DNA of 64,000 nt from positions 1 to 64,000 of the forward strand of contig NZ_SRPE01000009.1 in the NCBI RefSeq assembly GCF_004785645.1, read 5' to 3'. This DNA is from Empedobacter tilapiae. Lineage in GTDB: Bacteria > Bacteroidota > Bacteroidia > Flavobacteriales > Weeksellaceae. Shown piece by piece: positions 34,651 through 45,179 of the stretch. Numbering within the stretch: the stretch's first letter is position 1; each line of letters opens with the position of its first letter. Under the pieces are notes generated by a model, which made no database searches, was not told where the DNA came from, and saw nothing but the letters and a program-made list of their open reading frames with translations. The translations under genes were made by a program, and so were the position numbers.

Positions 34651-35910
34651 ATGAAATACTTTATACTTTTCGTCTCTTATTTATTATTAATACAATCTGT
34701 TTATCCACAAACAAAAGAATTAGATTCTAAGTATATTAAAAATATAAAATCAACTCTTAGTAATTTCAAATCAAAAGAAGAGAGGAAGGAATATGACAAT
34801 TATTTTGAATTTTTAGAGCATCAAATTTCTCTTAATTATACCAAAAATAATTACGTCCTAGATAGCGATTATCAAAAAATAATTCAGAATACATTTCAGT
34901 TAATAAACTCTAAAAACACTGATTTACAAATAAACAAAAATAAATTTTATATCATAAAATCTAATATTCCAAATGCTTCTTCACTTGGTTTTAATGTATA
35001 TTTTATAGAATCTGGTTTGTTTAATTTGTTAGATAATCAATTTCAATTTGCAGCAGTAATCTGTCATGAGATTGCTCACAATCAGTTAAATCACACAAGA
35101 TTAGCAATAGAACAAGATGCTGAATTTGAGAAAGATTTTAAACGTAAAATTAAGTCAATCAAGCGACAAGATTTTTTAAAATTGATTAAATCTCAAAATG
35201 AAGTTATTCAAAAAAAATATGATTTAGCAGTACAATCACGCAAGAAAGAGATTTCTGCTGATAGTTTGGGATACATTTTATATAAAAATCTTAATTATCC
35301 TAAAAGCGAATATTTTCATCTTTTAAAGAAAATTGAAGAATTTGATCAAAGCGATAAATTTATACTTGATGATTCTATCTACGCTTATTTATTTGATTTG
35401 CCTGAACAAAAATTCAATCCTAAATCGATTAAAATAGAAAAAAACTCATTGTTCGAAGGATTAAATTTTACTGAATATATTGATAAAGATTCTATTCGTA
35501 CACATCCTAATTTGAATGATCGATTAAATTGGATTCAGAAAAATTTTCAAGAAGATTTTACGAAACAAAATGTAACTCTTTCGGCAGAATTTGAAAATGT
35601 TAAAGCAAAAGAAATCAAAAATTATTACGATAATTATATTCACAATGAAGAATATACAACAGCGCTTTTGGAGTTGATGTATGAGAAGCAAAATCATTCG
35701 AACAGAACAGATTTAGATAAGTATATTGGAATGATTTTTAGTAAACTATATGAAAGTCGAAAATCCTTAAAATTTAATAAATATGTTGCTCAAGTTGATG
35801 CAAATGACAAAAATATTAATCAGCAAAAGTTACTGAGTTTCTTATGGAGTTTAACAAATGACGAATTAAAAAATATTGGTGAACATTATACAAAAAAAGC
35901 AACTAATTAG
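34651..35910 (+). CDS. M48-family zinc metalloprotease, secreted
   Basis: 419 residues with a signal peptide (about 1-20, ending VYPQ). The zinc site is visible: HEIAH at 139-143 and the downstream Glu of KKEISADSLGY (Glu200, with Asp204). Both fit M48 peptidases with a BepA/Oma1-like soluble architecture. There are no transmembrane helices beyond the signal, so it is expected in the periplasm. The C-terminal region (about 280-419) is helical, tetratricopeptide-like in feel but unrecognised. A role in outer-membrane protein quality control is known for BepA and only an analogy here. The last codons form half of a terminator hairpin. Confidence 0.88.
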   Translation: MKYFILFVSYLLLIQSVYPQTKELDSKYIKNIKSTLSNFKSKEERKEYDNYFEFLEHQISLNYTKNNYVLDSDYQKIIQNTFQLINSKNTDLQINKNKFYIIKSNIPNASSLGFNVYFIESGLFNLLDNQFQFAAVICHEIAHNQLNHTRLAIEQDAEFEKDFKRKIKSIKRQDFLKLIKSQNEVIQKKYDLAVQSRKKEISADSLGYILYKNLNYPKSEYFHLLKKIEEFDQSDKFILDDSIYAYLFDLPEQKFNPKSIKIEKNSLFEGLNFTEYIDKDSIRTHPNLNDRLNWIQKNFQEDFTKQNVTLSAEFENVKAKEIKNYYDNYIHNEEYTTALLELMYEKQNHSNRTDLDKYIGMIFSKLYESRKSLKFNKYVAQVDANDKNINQQKLLSFLWSLTNDELKNIGEHYTKKATN

Positions 35911-35921
35911 TTGCTTTTTTT
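35892..35921. terminator. Bidirectional terminator overlapping a stop codon
   Basis: A 13-bp stem (AAAAAAAGCAACT / AGTTGCTTTTTTT) around AATT. The left arm encodes the last residues of the M48 protease, and the stop codon TAG lies in the loop/right arm. Convergent genes on both sides. Confidence 0.9.
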
Positions 35922-35926
35922 ACTTT

Positions 35927-37423
35927 TTATAAATTTAATTTTTCTATTCGAACTGAGCTTTCTTTCTCGTCTTTATTATATTCGCTAATAAAAATATAAC
36001 CATATTTAGCTTTACCAAAACGCATACTTGTTTCCTTTGTTTTGAAAGGCATTTTATCTTGAGTTAATACTCCATTTTTAAGTTTATTGATAATTAAATT
36101 CCAACTTTTTTTATCGTCTTTATCTTGTTCAGCATAGAAAAATAACACTTCATTTTCATCTTTATTTTCCTGAGAAAAAAGATAACTATCAAACATTTTT
36201 TGTTTCGATTTTTCTAAAACAATATGATTTTTAAAGATTCCATTACTATCAAAATTAGCGATAATATAATCAGTAGATCTAACAACAGTAAGGCTGTTAT
36301 CTCCTTTTTGCTTTTCTAATAAAACCGTAAACGAATTATCATTATAATTAAAAAATTCTTTCAAAGCATAACGATAACCATCTTTATCTCTTAATGTTTT
36401 AAAACCGATATCAGAAAATATTTCGTTATAATTAATTCTTTTTTCTAACAATTGCTTTCCTACACTATCATAAATTGTTCGCATCAACCCAATACTTGGT
36501 CCAAATCTAGAAAATGGAATTGCATATTCAGAAGATTCTTTTATTTCACCTATTACAAATAGTTTATCATTTTGTATTTCCAACTCAGGGAAAACATAAA
36601 TTCCATCTCTATTAATTCTTGAGCTATATACAATATTTGATGTATTTTTCCCGTCAGCCAAATCATACGTTAACAATCTTTCCACTCCTATTTTATTAAA
36701 TCCAGAAGATTCGTCATTCTTTTTTTGCAATAAAACTAATTGATCATTTTTAAAAGTTCCTAACTCAAATTTATATCCATCTTTTCTCATCTTTTTATCA
36801 ATTACATAAGAAAAAGTATTCTCAAATTTTTCATTATACGCATATATACTTTCCAATAAATTACCATTCCCAACTTTAAAATCGACATAATATAATTTAT
36901 TTTGGTTTCGATAACTCGTCAAAACATTTGCAGAATATATTGAATTCAAAACTTTCATTTTATCAAATCCATCAATTTCAGAAAATGGAGTAAAAATACC
37001 ATTTCTAAAAAATTCTACATTTTCAGTGTTGTTGGATTTCAAATCAAGTTTAACTAAAACATTTCCATATTCACCAAAATTTTTAACATGATATAGTTTT
37101 GAATTAATATATAATTTTTGTTTTAAAAACTCAATCCCTATAAATCTGTAGCTCAATTTTAAAATGTTACGTAATTCAAAATCACCATTTGTAATTTTGT
37201 TTAAATTGTTATCTAACAATATGTATTCATATTGAACAAATTTATCTTCTTTTATTAATCCTTTGTTGAAAATAAACGCGTATCCAATCACATTTCCGTC
37301 GGTATCATTAAGTCGAGAAGATTGCTCTAAAACTCCAGTAGACAATTCTTTCAAATTCTGAACTTGAGCAAAAGAAAAAGCTAGATTAATAAATGTAAGT
37401 AGTACAAATAAAAGTTTTTTCAT
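35927..37423 (-). CDS. Secreted protein of unknown function
   Basis: 498 residues. Signal peptide about 1-19 (ending FSFAQ). The mature protein is beta-rich throughout, with many short strands separated by Asn/Asp/Lys turns, a composition seen in beta-propellers. I find no repeat exact enough to call one, no catalytic motif, and no type IX sorting domain at the C-terminus (ends SVRIEKLNL). It lies between the M48 protease and the DUF72 gene, 37 bases downstream of the latter on the same strand. Likely periplasmic; function unknown. Confidence 0.75.
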   Translation of the reverse strand: MKKLLFVLLTFINLAFSFAQVQNLKELSTGVLEQSSRLNDTDGNVIGYAFIFNKGLIKEDKFVQYEYILLDNNLNKITNGDFELRNILKLSYRFIGIEFLKQKLYINSKLYHVKNFGEYGNVLVKLDLKSNNTENVEFFRNGIFTPFSEIDGFDKMKVLNSIYSANVLTSYRNQNKLYYVDFKVGNGNLLESIYAYNEKFENTFSYVIDKKMRKDGYKFELGTFKNDQLVLLQKKNDESSGFNKIGVERLLTYDLADGKNTSNIVYSSRINRDGIYVFPELEIQNDKLFVIGEIKESSEYAIPFSRFGPSIGLMRTIYDSVGKQLLEKRINYNEIFSDIGFKTLRDKDGYRYALKEFFNYNDNSFTVLLEKQKGDNSLTVVRSTDYIIANFDSNGIFKNHIVLEKSKQKMFDSYLFSQENKDENEVLFFYAEQDKDDKKSWNLIINKLKNGVLTQDKMPFKTKETSMRFGKAKYGYIFISEYNKDEKESSVRIEKLNL

Positions 37424-37460
37424 ATAGTTTTTAAAATAATTTCTAATAATATTAAAACGT

Positions 37461-38342
37461 CTAAAACAACGTCAATTCATCTTGCGGACCACGAATGTCT
37501 AAATCTAAATCATCGTTTAATTTTTTGATGAAATATTTGGCTAACATTGGCGATTCTAACTCTAAATTTTGATGAATAAAAAAGTACAATTTATGTAAAC
37601 CTTCTGCTTTCCAAAGTTTAATTGTTTCAATCCATTCATCTAAACGTTCATAATCGGATGGAATATTTGCTCCAACAAAACGCACAAAAGCTTCATTCGA
37701 AGTCAATCGCATATGCACCATATCTCTCCTACCCGCTGTATCTACAATAATATTCGAAATGTTATGCTTTTCTAATAACGAAACTAATTGATTAAAATTT
37801 TCTTCATTCGAAAACCAATCTTCATGACGAAGTTCTACAGCTAACGGATAACCTTTCGGAAAATTTTGAATGAAATTTTCTAATTTTTCAAAATCTTTTG
37901 GCGCAAAATTTTCGTGCATTTGCAAGAAAATCATTCCTAATTTTTCTTCAAACAACGCAACTGCATCCAAATATTGATTCAATTTATCTGTCACATTTTG
38001 CAATCGACCATAATGACTAATACTTTGTGGAATTTTTGGGAAAAATTTAAAATCTTTTGGCGTTTTATTCGCCCAAGTTTCTACATTTTCTTTACTTGGC
38101 GAACGATAATATGTCGCATTTAACTCGATACTATTAAATTGTGTTGAATAATAACTCAGTTCATCTTTTGTTTTAGGCGGATAAAAATTCTTTAAATCTT
38201 GTTTATTCCACTTTGCACAACCTACATATACTTCGAAGTTATCTGATTTATCAGCTTTATTCAACAAATCAATCGTTTCTTTTGGCGTTTTTGGCAATGT
38301 AAAATCAACCAATTCTGGGTTTTCTACTTTTCCGAATTTCAT
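37461..38342 (-). CDS. DUF72 (YecE-like) protein
   Basis: 293 residues. The DUF72 family has a TIM-barrel fold with unknown activity, resembling xylose-isomerase-like or endonuclease-IV-like barrels (family knowledge). Landmarks: VGCAKWNKQDLKNFYPP at the first strand, FNSIELNATYYRSPSKE, FKFFPKIPQSISH, PLAVELRHEDWF, VDTAGRRDMVHMR, FVRFVGAN and LYFFIHQN near the end. All eight strands can be followed. The N-terminus has an extra 35 residues before the barrel. It is followed by a secreted-protein gene with a 37-base gap. Confidence 0.9.
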   Translation of the reverse strand: MKFGKVENPELVDFTLPKTPKETIDLLNKADKSDNFEVYVGCAKWNKQDLKNFYPPKTKDELSYYSTQFNSIELNATYYRSPSKENVETWANKTPKDFKFFPKIPQSISHYGRLQNVTDKLNQYLDAVALFEEKLGMIFLQMHENFAPKDFEKLENFIQNFPKGYPLAVELRHEDWFSNEENFNQLVSLLEKHNISNIIVDTAGRRDMVHMRLTSNEAFVRFVGANIPSDYERLDEWIETIKLWKAEGLHKLYFFIHQNLELESPMLAKYFIKKLNDDLDLDIRGPQDELTLF

Positions 38343-38522
38343 CTTTCTAAATTTGAACGAAAATTAAGCAATTATAAGCAGTTCTCATGATCTATTTTAC
38401 GACAAAATGTCAGAAAAATTTCATTTGGAATATCTTTTGAAATTTAGAATTCATCAATAAATCTCATGATTTAGACTATTTATAAGAAAAACTAATTATT
38501 AAATAATAAAAATACAATAACG

Positions 38523-40400
38523 ATGAATAAAGGAAATATTAATGTTTCGGTAGAGAATATCTTTCCATTAATTAAGAAGTTTTTATACAGCGATCACGAA
38601 ATCTTTTTACGTGAATTAATTTCGAATGCTTCTGATGCAACATTAAAATTAAAGCATTTAACGAGTATTGGAGATGCAAAAGTAGAATACGGAAATCCAA
38701 AAATTGAGGTAAAAATCAATAAAGACGATAATACTTTACACATTATTGATCAAGGTTTGGGAATGACAGCTGATGAAGTTGAAAAATACATCAATCAAGT
38801 GGCGTTTTCTGGAGCCGAAGAATTTATCAATCAGCACCAAGATGCGGACGGAATTATCGGACATTTTGGTTTAGGTTTTTATTCTGCGTTTATGGTTGCG
38901 GATAAAGTAGAAATCATTACAAAATCATATAAAGACGAGCCTGCAGTTCATTGGACATGTGATGGTTCACCTGAATTTACATTAGAAAATTCGGATAAAA
39001 CTGAGCGTGGAACTGAAATCATTTTACATATTGCTGAAGATTCGAAAGAGTTTTTAGACGAATGGAAAATCCGTGAATTATTGAATAAATACAATAAATT
39101 CATGCCAATTCCGATCAAATTTGGAACGAAAAAAGAAACACTTCCATTACCAGAAGGTGCTGCTGAAGATGCAAAACCAGAGGAAATCGAAGTTGATGAT
39201 ATTATCAATAATACAAATCCGGCTTGGACAAAAGTGCCATCTGAATTATCTGACGAAGATTATCTAAATTTCTACAGAGAATTGTATCCAATGCAATTCG
39301 AAGAGCCTTTATTTCACATTCACTTAAATGTTGATTATCCATTTAATTTGACTGGAATTTTGTTCTTTCCAAAATTAGGAAACAACATCAATATTGATAA
39401 AGATCGTATTCAATTGTACCAAAATCAAGTGTTTGTAACAGACGAAGTAAAAGGAATTGTACCTGATTTCTTGATGTTATTACGCGGTGTGATTGATTCT
39501 CCAGATATTCCATTGAATGTTTCGCGTTCGTACTTACAAGCTGATGGAGCAGTGAAGAAAATTTCTGCACATATTACGAAAAAAGTGGCGGATAAAATGT
39601 CTTCATTAATGAATCAAAATCGTGAAGATTACGAGCAAAAATGGAACGATATTAAAGTTGTAATTGAATACGGAATGATTTCGGAAGATAAATTCTTCGA
39701 AAAATCTGACAAATTTGCATTGTATCCAACAGTTGATGGTAAATATTTTACGTGGGACGAATTGAATGCTTCAATCAAAGACAATCAAACCAACAAAGAC
39801 GGAAAATTAGTTATTCTTTATGCTTCTGATGTTGATGGACAAGATCAATACATTCAAATTGCGAAAGGGAAAGGTTACGAAGTTATTTTATTAGATTCTC
39901 CTATTTCTTCTCACTTGATTCAGAAATTAGAATCTACGAAAGAAAATGTAACATTTGTTCGTGTTGATGCAGATCATATCAATAATTTGATTGAAAAAGA
40001 TGAAGTTAAAATTTCTAAATTATCTGATGATGATAAAGAAAAATTGAAAACTGAAATTACAGAATCAATCAACAACAAATCATATACAATTCAATTAGAA
40101 GATTTATCTGGAACAGACGCGCCTTTCATTATTACACAATCAGAATTTATGCGTCGTATGAAAGATATGCAGGCTTCTGGCGGAGCAGGAATGTTTGGAA
40201 TGGGTAATTTCCCTGAAATATATAATGTTGTTGTGAATACGAACTCGGATTTAGCAACAGAAATTTTAGCTAAAGATTCGAAAGAAGAAAAAGAAGCGTT
40301 GATTAATCAAGCATTAGATTTAGCAAAATTATCACAAGGTTTGTTAAAAGGTAAAGAGTTAACGAATTTTATCAATAGAAGTTTTAAGAACATTAAATAA
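38523..40400 (+). CDS. htpG: Molecular chaperone HtpG (Hsp90)
   Basis: 625 residues, the usual length. The GHKL ATPase domain has the Bergerat motifs: LRELISNASDATLKL (with the catalytic Glu), DQGLGMTADEV and GHFGLGFYSAFMV (ATP lid), and RGTEIILHI. The middle domain has the conserved Arg region NVSRSYLQ, and the C-terminal dimerisation domain ends with INRSFKNIK. HtpG remodels client proteins with ATP in the cytoplasm. It is a single gene, with 180 bases upstream containing no heat-shock element I can recognise and a strong terminator downstream. Confidence 0.97.
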   Translation: MNKGNINVSVENIFPLIKKFLYSDHEIFLRELISNASDATLKLKHLTSIGDAKVEYGNPKIEVKINKDDNTLHIIDQGLGMTADEVEKYINQVAFSGAEEFINQHQDADGIIGHFGLGFYSAFMVADKVEIITKSYKDEPAVHWTCDGSPEFTLENSDKTERGTEIILHIAEDSKEFLDEWKIRELLNKYNKFMPIPIKFGTKKETLPLPEGAAEDAKPEEIEVDDIINNTNPAWTKVPSELSDEDYLNFYRELYPMQFEEPLFHIHLNVDYPFNLTGILFFPKLGNNINIDKDRIQLYQNQVFVTDEVKGIVPDFLMLLRGVIDSPDIPLNVSRSYLQADGAVKKISAHITKKVADKMSSLMNQNREDYEQKWNDIKVVIEYGMISEDKFFEKSDKFALYPTVDGKYFTWDELNASIKDNQTNKDGKLVILYASDVDGQDQYIQIAKGKGYEVILLDSPISSHLIQKLESTKENVTFVRVDADHINNLIEKDEVKISKLSDDDKEKLKTEITESINNKSYTIQLEDLSGTDAPFIITQSEFMRRMKDMQASGGAGMFGMGNFPEIYNVVVNTNSDLATEILAKDSKEEKEALINQALDLAKLSQGLLKGKELTNFINRSFKNIK

Positions 40401-40434
40401 TCTCAGAACACTATATTTTAGTAGTCTTAAACTT

Positions 40435-40463
40435 AAAATCCAGCACATAATGTGCTGGATTTT
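40435..40463 (+). terminator. htpG terminator
   Basis: A 13-bp stem (AAAATCCAGCACA / TGTGCTGGATTTT), loop TAA, then a T run. Confidence 0.92.
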
Positions 40464-40717
40464 TTATTTCTCAATAGATTTATTGATGTGTTAAACTTTT
40501 AAAGTTAGTTTGAAACAATTTGCATGACATGATTTTTATCATTAATTTTACATCAAGGAATTAATAATTATTCGTTCAGGACTTCAAAATACTTTAGTTG
40601 TTTTGAAACAGAACATTAAATTAATAGTTGTTTTTCCACAAAATAACGAAATTTTTAAGCCGACAGAGAATTTTCATAATAAGGTGAAAATTAATTCAAA
40701 TCATTATCAAAAATTTC

Positions 40718-40752
40718 GGGAAGGATTTCAAGAAATTGAAATCCTTTTTTAT
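40718..40752 (+). repeat. Hairpin repeat, copy 1
   Basis: GGG, then an 11-bp stem (AAGGATTTCAA / TTGAAATCCTT) with loop GAAA, then T6. It has the form of a terminator but no gene ends nearby. It is almost identical to the copy at 40943-40978. Confidence 0.75.
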
Positions 40753-40942
40753 CCAGACGTTCTTTTTAAATCGATTTTGCTCATAGTTTTTGCATTTTTA
40801 CATATGATTAATAATCAAACATGAGTACATTTCATTTATTATTTACAATAGATATTTGTTCTATTTATAAAAATTCTTTTTTTATAATCATTTAAAAAGA
40901 ACAAGTTACAATGGACTTATTCAGAAGAAAGAATTTGACATT

Positions 40943-40978
40943 GGGAAGGATTTCAAGAGATTGAAATCCTTTTTTTAT
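40943..40978 (+). repeat. Hairpin repeat, copy 2
   Basis: Same 11-bp stem as copy 1. Loop GAGA instead of GAAA, and T7 instead of T6; otherwise identical across 34 of 36 positions, including the leading GGG. The two copies are 225 bases apart. Confidence 0.75.
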
Positions 40979-40995
40979 GCAATTATTATAACAAA

Positions 40996-41021
40996 AAAGA
41001 GCGACAAATATGTCGCTCTTT
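40996..41021 (-). terminator. Terminator of the sdh operon
   Basis: An 11-bp stem (AAAGAGCGACA / TGTCGCTCTTT), loop AATA. The minus strand runs into T's. It is 20 bases past the sdhB stop. Confidence 0.9.
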
Positions 41022-41041
41022 CAATATATATCAGAATGTGA

Positions 41042-41812
41042 TTATTCTTGTGATACAATTTTTGCAGATAAATACTCACGGTTCATACGTGCGATGTTAT
41101 CTAAAGAAATTCCTTTTGGACATTCGATTTCACAAGCCCCTGTATTTGTACAGTTACCAAAACCTTCTAAATCCATTTGTGCAACCATTTTTTGAGCACG
41201 ACGAGCAGCTTCTACTTGTCCTTGTGGTAACAATGCGAATTGAGAAACTTTAGCTCCTACGAATAACATTGCAGATCCATTTTTACAAGTTGCAACACAA
41301 GCTCCACAACCAATACATGTTGCAGCGTCAAACGCTTCATCTGCATGCATTTTGTTTACTGGAATGTTGTTTGCATCTACTGTACGTCCAGATGTGTTTA
41401 CAGAAATGTAACCACCAGCTTGTTGGATACGGTCGAAAGATGAACGGTCTACAATTAAATCTTTGATTACTGGGAACGCAGCTGATCTCCATGGCTCGAT
41501 GTAAATCGTTTCACCATCTTTGAACATACGCATATGTAATTGACAAGTTGTAACACCTCTATCTGGTCCGTGTGCTTCACCATTGATGAATAAAGAACAC
41601 ATACCACAAATACCTTCACGACAGTCGTGGTCGAATGCAACTGGCTCTTTTCCTTCCTCTATTAATTGCTCGTTTAATAAATCAAGCATTTCTAAGAAAG
41701 AAGAATCAGTAGAAACATCTTTTAAGGAATATGTTTCCATTTTTCCTTGAGCATTAGCGTTTTTTTGACGCCAAATTTTCAGCGTGATGCTGATTGTTTT
41801 TGATGATGCCAT
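41042..41812 (-). CDS. sdhB: Succinate dehydrogenase / fumarate reductase iron-sulfur subunit
   Basis: 256 residues. The three Fe-S clusters can be placed: a plant-type [2Fe-2S] from Cys64, Cys69, Cys72 (CREGICGMC) and Cys90; then Cys166, Cys169, Cys172 (CIGCGAC) and Cys176; then Cys221, Cys227 and Cys231 (TGACEIECP). These serve the [4Fe-4S] and [3Fe-4S] clusters that pass electrons from the flavin to menaquinone. It is the last gene of the operon. Unusually, it is separated from sdhA by a DUF2846-like gene. Confidence 0.96.
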   Translation of the reverse strand: MASSKTISITLKIWRQKNANAQGKMETYSLKDVSTDSSFLEMLDLLNEQLIEEGKEPVAFDHDCREGICGMCSLFINGEAHGPDRGVTTCQLHMRMFKDGETIYIEPWRSAAFPVIKDLIVDRSSFDRIQQAGGYISVNTSGRTVDANNIPVNKMHADEAFDAATCIGCGACVATCKNGSAMLFVGAKVSQFALLPQGQVEAARRAQKMVAQMDLEGFGNCTNTGACEIECPKGISLDNIARMNREYLSAKIVSQE

Positions 41813-41832
41813 TTCTAATTTTTTTAAATTAT

Positions 41833-42411
41833 TTATTTCTGCGGCTTATTTGCATTCTCAAAATTTTGACTTGCTGATAATGTTTTAATTTTACTGCTAT
41901 TTTTCGCCGCTAATTCATTATATTTAGACATAGCTTTTGCAACATTTTCTGCTTTCTCTTCACTATCAACTGAATTTGATTCGTAAGCCAATTCTGAGTT
42001 ATTTTTTATTGCTCTATAAAACTTCGTTTGATCTTTCTTATTCGTTGGATCTAATGGATTTAAATTAACCGCAGCTAATACTAATCCCATTTTTCCTTCA
42101 ATATCAATTACATATGTTTTTCCTGCTTCAAGATTAGCTTTTACATAATCTCTATTTTCTGAAGCAGCCCAGAAGATATGTTCTCCAGGTTCTGTTTCAT
42201 AAATAACATAATTTCCTGATGGAATTTTAGAAATAAACTTTTCACCATCATAAACTCTGAAATTTAATAAAACACCAGCTCCTGATCTAGTTATGTAAAC
42301 ATTCGATTTACCTTCACTTGGCATCTTAATCTCCTGATTAATCACTTTTTGACCAAATGCTGTAGATGATATTGTTATAAGAATAACAATCAAATAATTT
42401 AGTAGTTTCAT
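41833..42411 (-). CDS. DUF2846-like secreted protein inside the sdh operon
   Basis: 192 residues with a signal peptide (ending STAFGQ). [55 protein letters not shown] has the pattern of DUF2846 proteins: a YIYR-type strand, a 'GxY' strand, then 'PGxH' and a hydrophobic strand. The C-terminal tail is Lys/Ser/Asn-rich and probably disordered. Function unknown; such proteins are small periplasmic or outer-membrane-associated beta-sandwiches. It lies 12 bases after sdhA and 20 before sdhB, so it must be co-transcribed with them, though no role in succinate dehydrogenase is known. Confidence 0.8.
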   Translation of the reverse strand: MKLLNYLIVILITISSTAFGQKVINQEIKMPSEGKSNVYITRSGAGVLLNFRVYDGEKFISKIPSGNYVIYETEPGEHIFWAASENRDYVKANLEAGKTYVIDIEGKMGLVLAAVNLNPLDPTNKKDQTKFYRAIKNNSELAYESNSVDSEEKAENVAKAMSKYNELAAKNSSKIKTLSASQNFENANKPQK

Positions 42412-42423
42412 AAAGCTTATATG

Positions 42424-44436
42424 TTATTTATAACTACGAGTTTTAAGCTCGATATATTTGTAATTTAATTCCTCTTTGTGTAAAACCTCAGTGTTGATGT
42501 CATCACCTTTATATTCCCAAGCGGCAACATAAGTATAGTTTGCATCATCACGCATTGCTTCACCTTCTTCTGTTTGGTATTCCTCACGGAAGTGACCACC
42601 ACAAGACTCATTACGGTTAAGTGCATCAATTGCCATTAACTGTCCTAATTCTAAGAAGTCAGCTACACGTCCAGCTTTTTCTAACTCAGTATTCATTTCG
42701 TTAGCATCACCAGGAACTTTTACATCGCGGTAGAATTCTTCACGTAAAGCAGCAATTTCAGCAATCGCTTCTTTTAAACCTTCAGCGTTACGAGCCATAC
42801 CTACTTTATTCCACATGATGATTCCTAAACGTTTGTGGAAACTATCTACAGTTTTAGTTCCTTTGTTGCTTAAGAAATGTTGAATTTGATCTTTAACAGC
42901 TTTTTCAGCTTCGTCAAATTCTGGCGTATTTGTAGGAATTTTACCTGTACGAATATCTGCTGATAAATAATCTGCAATTGTATAAGGTAATACGAAATAA
43001 CCATCAGCTAAACCTTGCATTAATGCAGAAGCTCCTAAACGGTTAGCTCCGTGATCAGAGAAGTTAGCTTCTCCAGCTACGAAACATCCAGGAATTGTTG
43101 ATTGTAAGTTGTAATCAACCCAAACACCACCCATTGTATAGTGAATTGCAGGATAAATACGCATTGGATTTTCGTACGGATTCTCATCTGTAATTTTCCA
43201 ATACATTTGGAACAAGTTTCCATATTTCTCCTCAATCCATTTTTTACCTAATTTCTCGATTTCAGCATCTGATGGATTTTGATCTCCATTTGCGAAAGCA
43301 ACCTCACGACCTTTTTTCTTGATCTCATCTGTAAAATCTAAGTATACTCCTTCTCCAGTTTCGTTAGCTTCGATACCATAACCAGCATCACAACGCTCTT
43401 TTGCAGCACGAGATGCAACGTCACGAGGAACTAAGTTACCGAATGCAGGATAACGTCTTTCTAAGTAGTAATCTCTGTCTTCTTCTTTGATATCAACTGC
43501 TTTTTTCTTACCTGCACGGATTGCTTCAGCGTCTTCTTTCTTTTTAGGAACCCAGATACGACCAGAGTTACGTAAAGATTCAGACATTAAAGTCAATTTA
43601 GATTGATTTGTTCCGTGGATTGGAATACAAGTTGGGTGAATTTGTACATAACAAGGGTTAGCAAAATAAGCACCTTTTTTGTGAATTTTCCATGCAGAAG
43701 TTACGTTAGAACCCATTGCATTAGAAGATAAGAAATATACGTTTCCGTAACCTCCAGTAGCAATAACTACTGCGTGAGCAGAATGTCTTTCAATTTCACC
43801 TGTAATTAAATTACGAGCGATAATACCACGAGCTTTACCATCTACAAGTACAATGTCTAACATTTCGTGACGATTGTACATTTGGATGTGCCCTAAGTGG
43901 ATTTGCTGATTCATTGCTGAATAAGCTCCTAATAATAATTGTTGTCCTGTTTGACCTTTCGCATAGAAAGTACGAGATACTTGTACCCCACCAAAAGAAC
44001 GGTTATCTAATAACCCACCGTAGTCACGTGCAAAAGGAACCCCTTGCATTACACATTGGTCGATAATATTACCTGAAACCTCAGCTAAACGATAAACGTT
44101 AGACTCACGAGCGCGGTAATCACCACCTTTGATTGTATCGTAAAATAAACGGTAGATAGAGTCGTTATCTCCTTTATAATTTTTAGCAGCATTAATCCCC
44201 CCTTGTGCAGCAATAGAGTGCGCACGACGTGGAGAGTCTTGGTAACAGAAAGCTTTTACTTTGTATCCTAACTCTGCTAAAGTAGCAGCTGCAGAACCAC
44301 CAGCTAAACCTGTACCTACAACAATAACATCAATTTTATCACGGTTATTTGGAGCCACTAAGTTTAAGTGTGCTTTGTGTTCGCTCCATTGTTGTGCGAT
44401 ATCTCCTTGTGGAGATTTTGAATCTAATATACTCAT
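42424..44436 (-). CDS. sdhA: Succinate dehydrogenase / fumarate reductase flavoprotein subunit
   Basis: 670 residues, the long form of type-B (menaquinone-linked) enzymes. FAD dinucleotide fold [10 protein letters not shown] (41-50), covalent flavin His73 in [11 protein letters not shown], the active-site region with [15 protein letters not shown], and [14 protein letters not shown] near the C-terminal third. It oxidises succinate to fumarate on the cytoplasmic face. It follows sdhC by 17 bases. The C-terminal extension ([21 protein letters not shown] onward) is normal for Bacteroidota. Overall order is sdhC-sdhA-orf-sdhB. Confidence 0.97.
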   Translation of the reverse strand: MSILDSKSPQGDIAQQWSEHKAHLNLVAPNNRDKIDVIVVGTGLAGGSAAATLAELGYKVKAFCYQDSPRRAHSIAAQGGINAAKNYKGDNDSIYRLFYDTIKGGDYRARESNVYRLAEVSGNIIDQCVMQGVPFARDYGGLLDNRSFGGVQVSRTFYAKGQTGQQLLLGAYSAMNQQIHLGHIQMYNRHEMLDIVLVDGKARGIIARNLITGEIERHSAHAVVIATGGYGNVYFLSSNAMGSNVTSAWKIHKKGAYFANPCYVQIHPTCIPIHGTNQSKLTLMSESLRNSGRIWVPKKKEDAEAIRAGKKKAVDIKEEDRDYYLERRYPAFGNLVPRDVASRAAKERCDAGYGIEANETGEGVYLDFTDEIKKKGREVAFANGDQNPSDAEIEKLGKKWIEEKYGNLFQMYWKITDENPYENPMRIYPAIHYTMGGVWVDYNLQSTIPGCFVAGEANFSDHGANRLGASALMQGLADGYFVLPYTIADYLSADIRTGKIPTNTPEFDEAEKAVKDQIQHFLSNKGTKTVDSFHKRLGIIMWNKVGMARNAEGLKEAIAEIAALREEFYRDVKVPGDANEMNTELEKAGRVADFLELGQLMAIDALNRNESCGGHFREEYQTEEGEAMRDDANYTYVAAWEYKGDDINTEVLHKEELNYKYIELKTRSYK

Positions 44437-44453
44437 TTCTTGATATTATTTAA

Positions 44454-45146
44454 TTATTTAACAAAAAAATGGTAAACAGCAATGATTATGAAACCTGCTG
44501 GAATTAAAATTGAATACCATTTCCCGAAAGCAACAATTACTGGTGTGTATTTGTTGTGTCTTGCACCAATAGATTGGAATGCAGATGCAAATCCATGTTG
44601 TAAGTGTAATGATAAAAATACAAATGCAACAATGTAAATTACTAATCTTATAAATCCTAAAGCACCTTCTAATGAGAAAATGTGATTTAAATGATCCATA
44701 AAGTAATTACCTTGAGCAAACTCTGGATTTGGAGAAATGTAATGATCTGTGATTGTTGGAACCCAAAAATCATATAAGTGTAATAATAAGAAAACTAAAA
44801 TTACAGATCCAGAAATAATCATATTTCTTGACATCCAAGAAGCATTTGCAGCACCATTATACTTTTGATAAGCAACTGGCCCACGTGCTTTTTTGTTTTG
44901 AGCTTCTAACACAAACCCCATTACAAAGTGGTAAACTACACCAATTAGTAAGATAGGTTGCATTAAGTACTGAATAAAAGGGTTATCACTCATGAAAGCC
45001 GAAACTTCATTGAACCCATTCGGATTAATAACAGATAATGCATTAATCACGAAATGCTGTAACAAGAACACGATCAAAAATAACGCTGAAAGCGCCATCG
45101 CGAACTTCCTACCAATCGACGATTTTAGTAATGATTCATTTGCCAT
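44454..45146 (-). CDS. sdhC: Succinate dehydrogenase cytochrome b subunit (type B)
   Basis: 230 residues with five hydrophobic helices, the fused type-B membrane anchor that binds two haems b and menaquinone. Haem-ligand histidines are plausible in LLQHFVINAL, VVYHFVMGFVLE, LLLHLYDFWVP and SLHLQHGF, each inside or at the end of a helix. The gene heads the operon, and a full promoter lies about 35 bases before its start. No sdhD exists or is expected in this type. Confidence 0.95.
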   Translation of the reverse strand: MANESLLKSSIGRKFAMALSALFLIVFLLQHFVINALSVINPNGFNEVSAFMSDNPFIQYLMQPILLIGVVYHFVMGFVLEAQNKKARGPVAYQKYNGAANASWMSRNMIISGSVILVFLLLHLYDFWVPTITDHYISPNPEFAQGNYFMDHLNHIFSLEGALGFIRLVIYIVAFVFLSLHLQHGFASAFQSIGARHNKYTPVIVAFGKWYSILIPAGFIIIAVYHFFVK

Positions 45147-45179
45147 AAAGCAATTCGTTTAATTTTTTAGATATTTCCA

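Larger units (their letters stand above)
40401..41041. other. Long intergenic region with several hairpins
   Basis: About 640 bases without a credible gene. It contains the htpG terminator, two near-identical terminator-like hairpins (718-752 and 943-978 of this block's 40 kb coordinates), and the sdh operon terminator. A 73-codon frame at 40603-40824 overlaps the first hairpin and has no family resemblance; I do not call it a gene. Confidence 0.6.

Noticed and set aside
40603..40824. 73-codon frame in the gap after htpG
   Set aside because: It runs across a terminator-like hairpin, has unlikely composition and no family resemblance.
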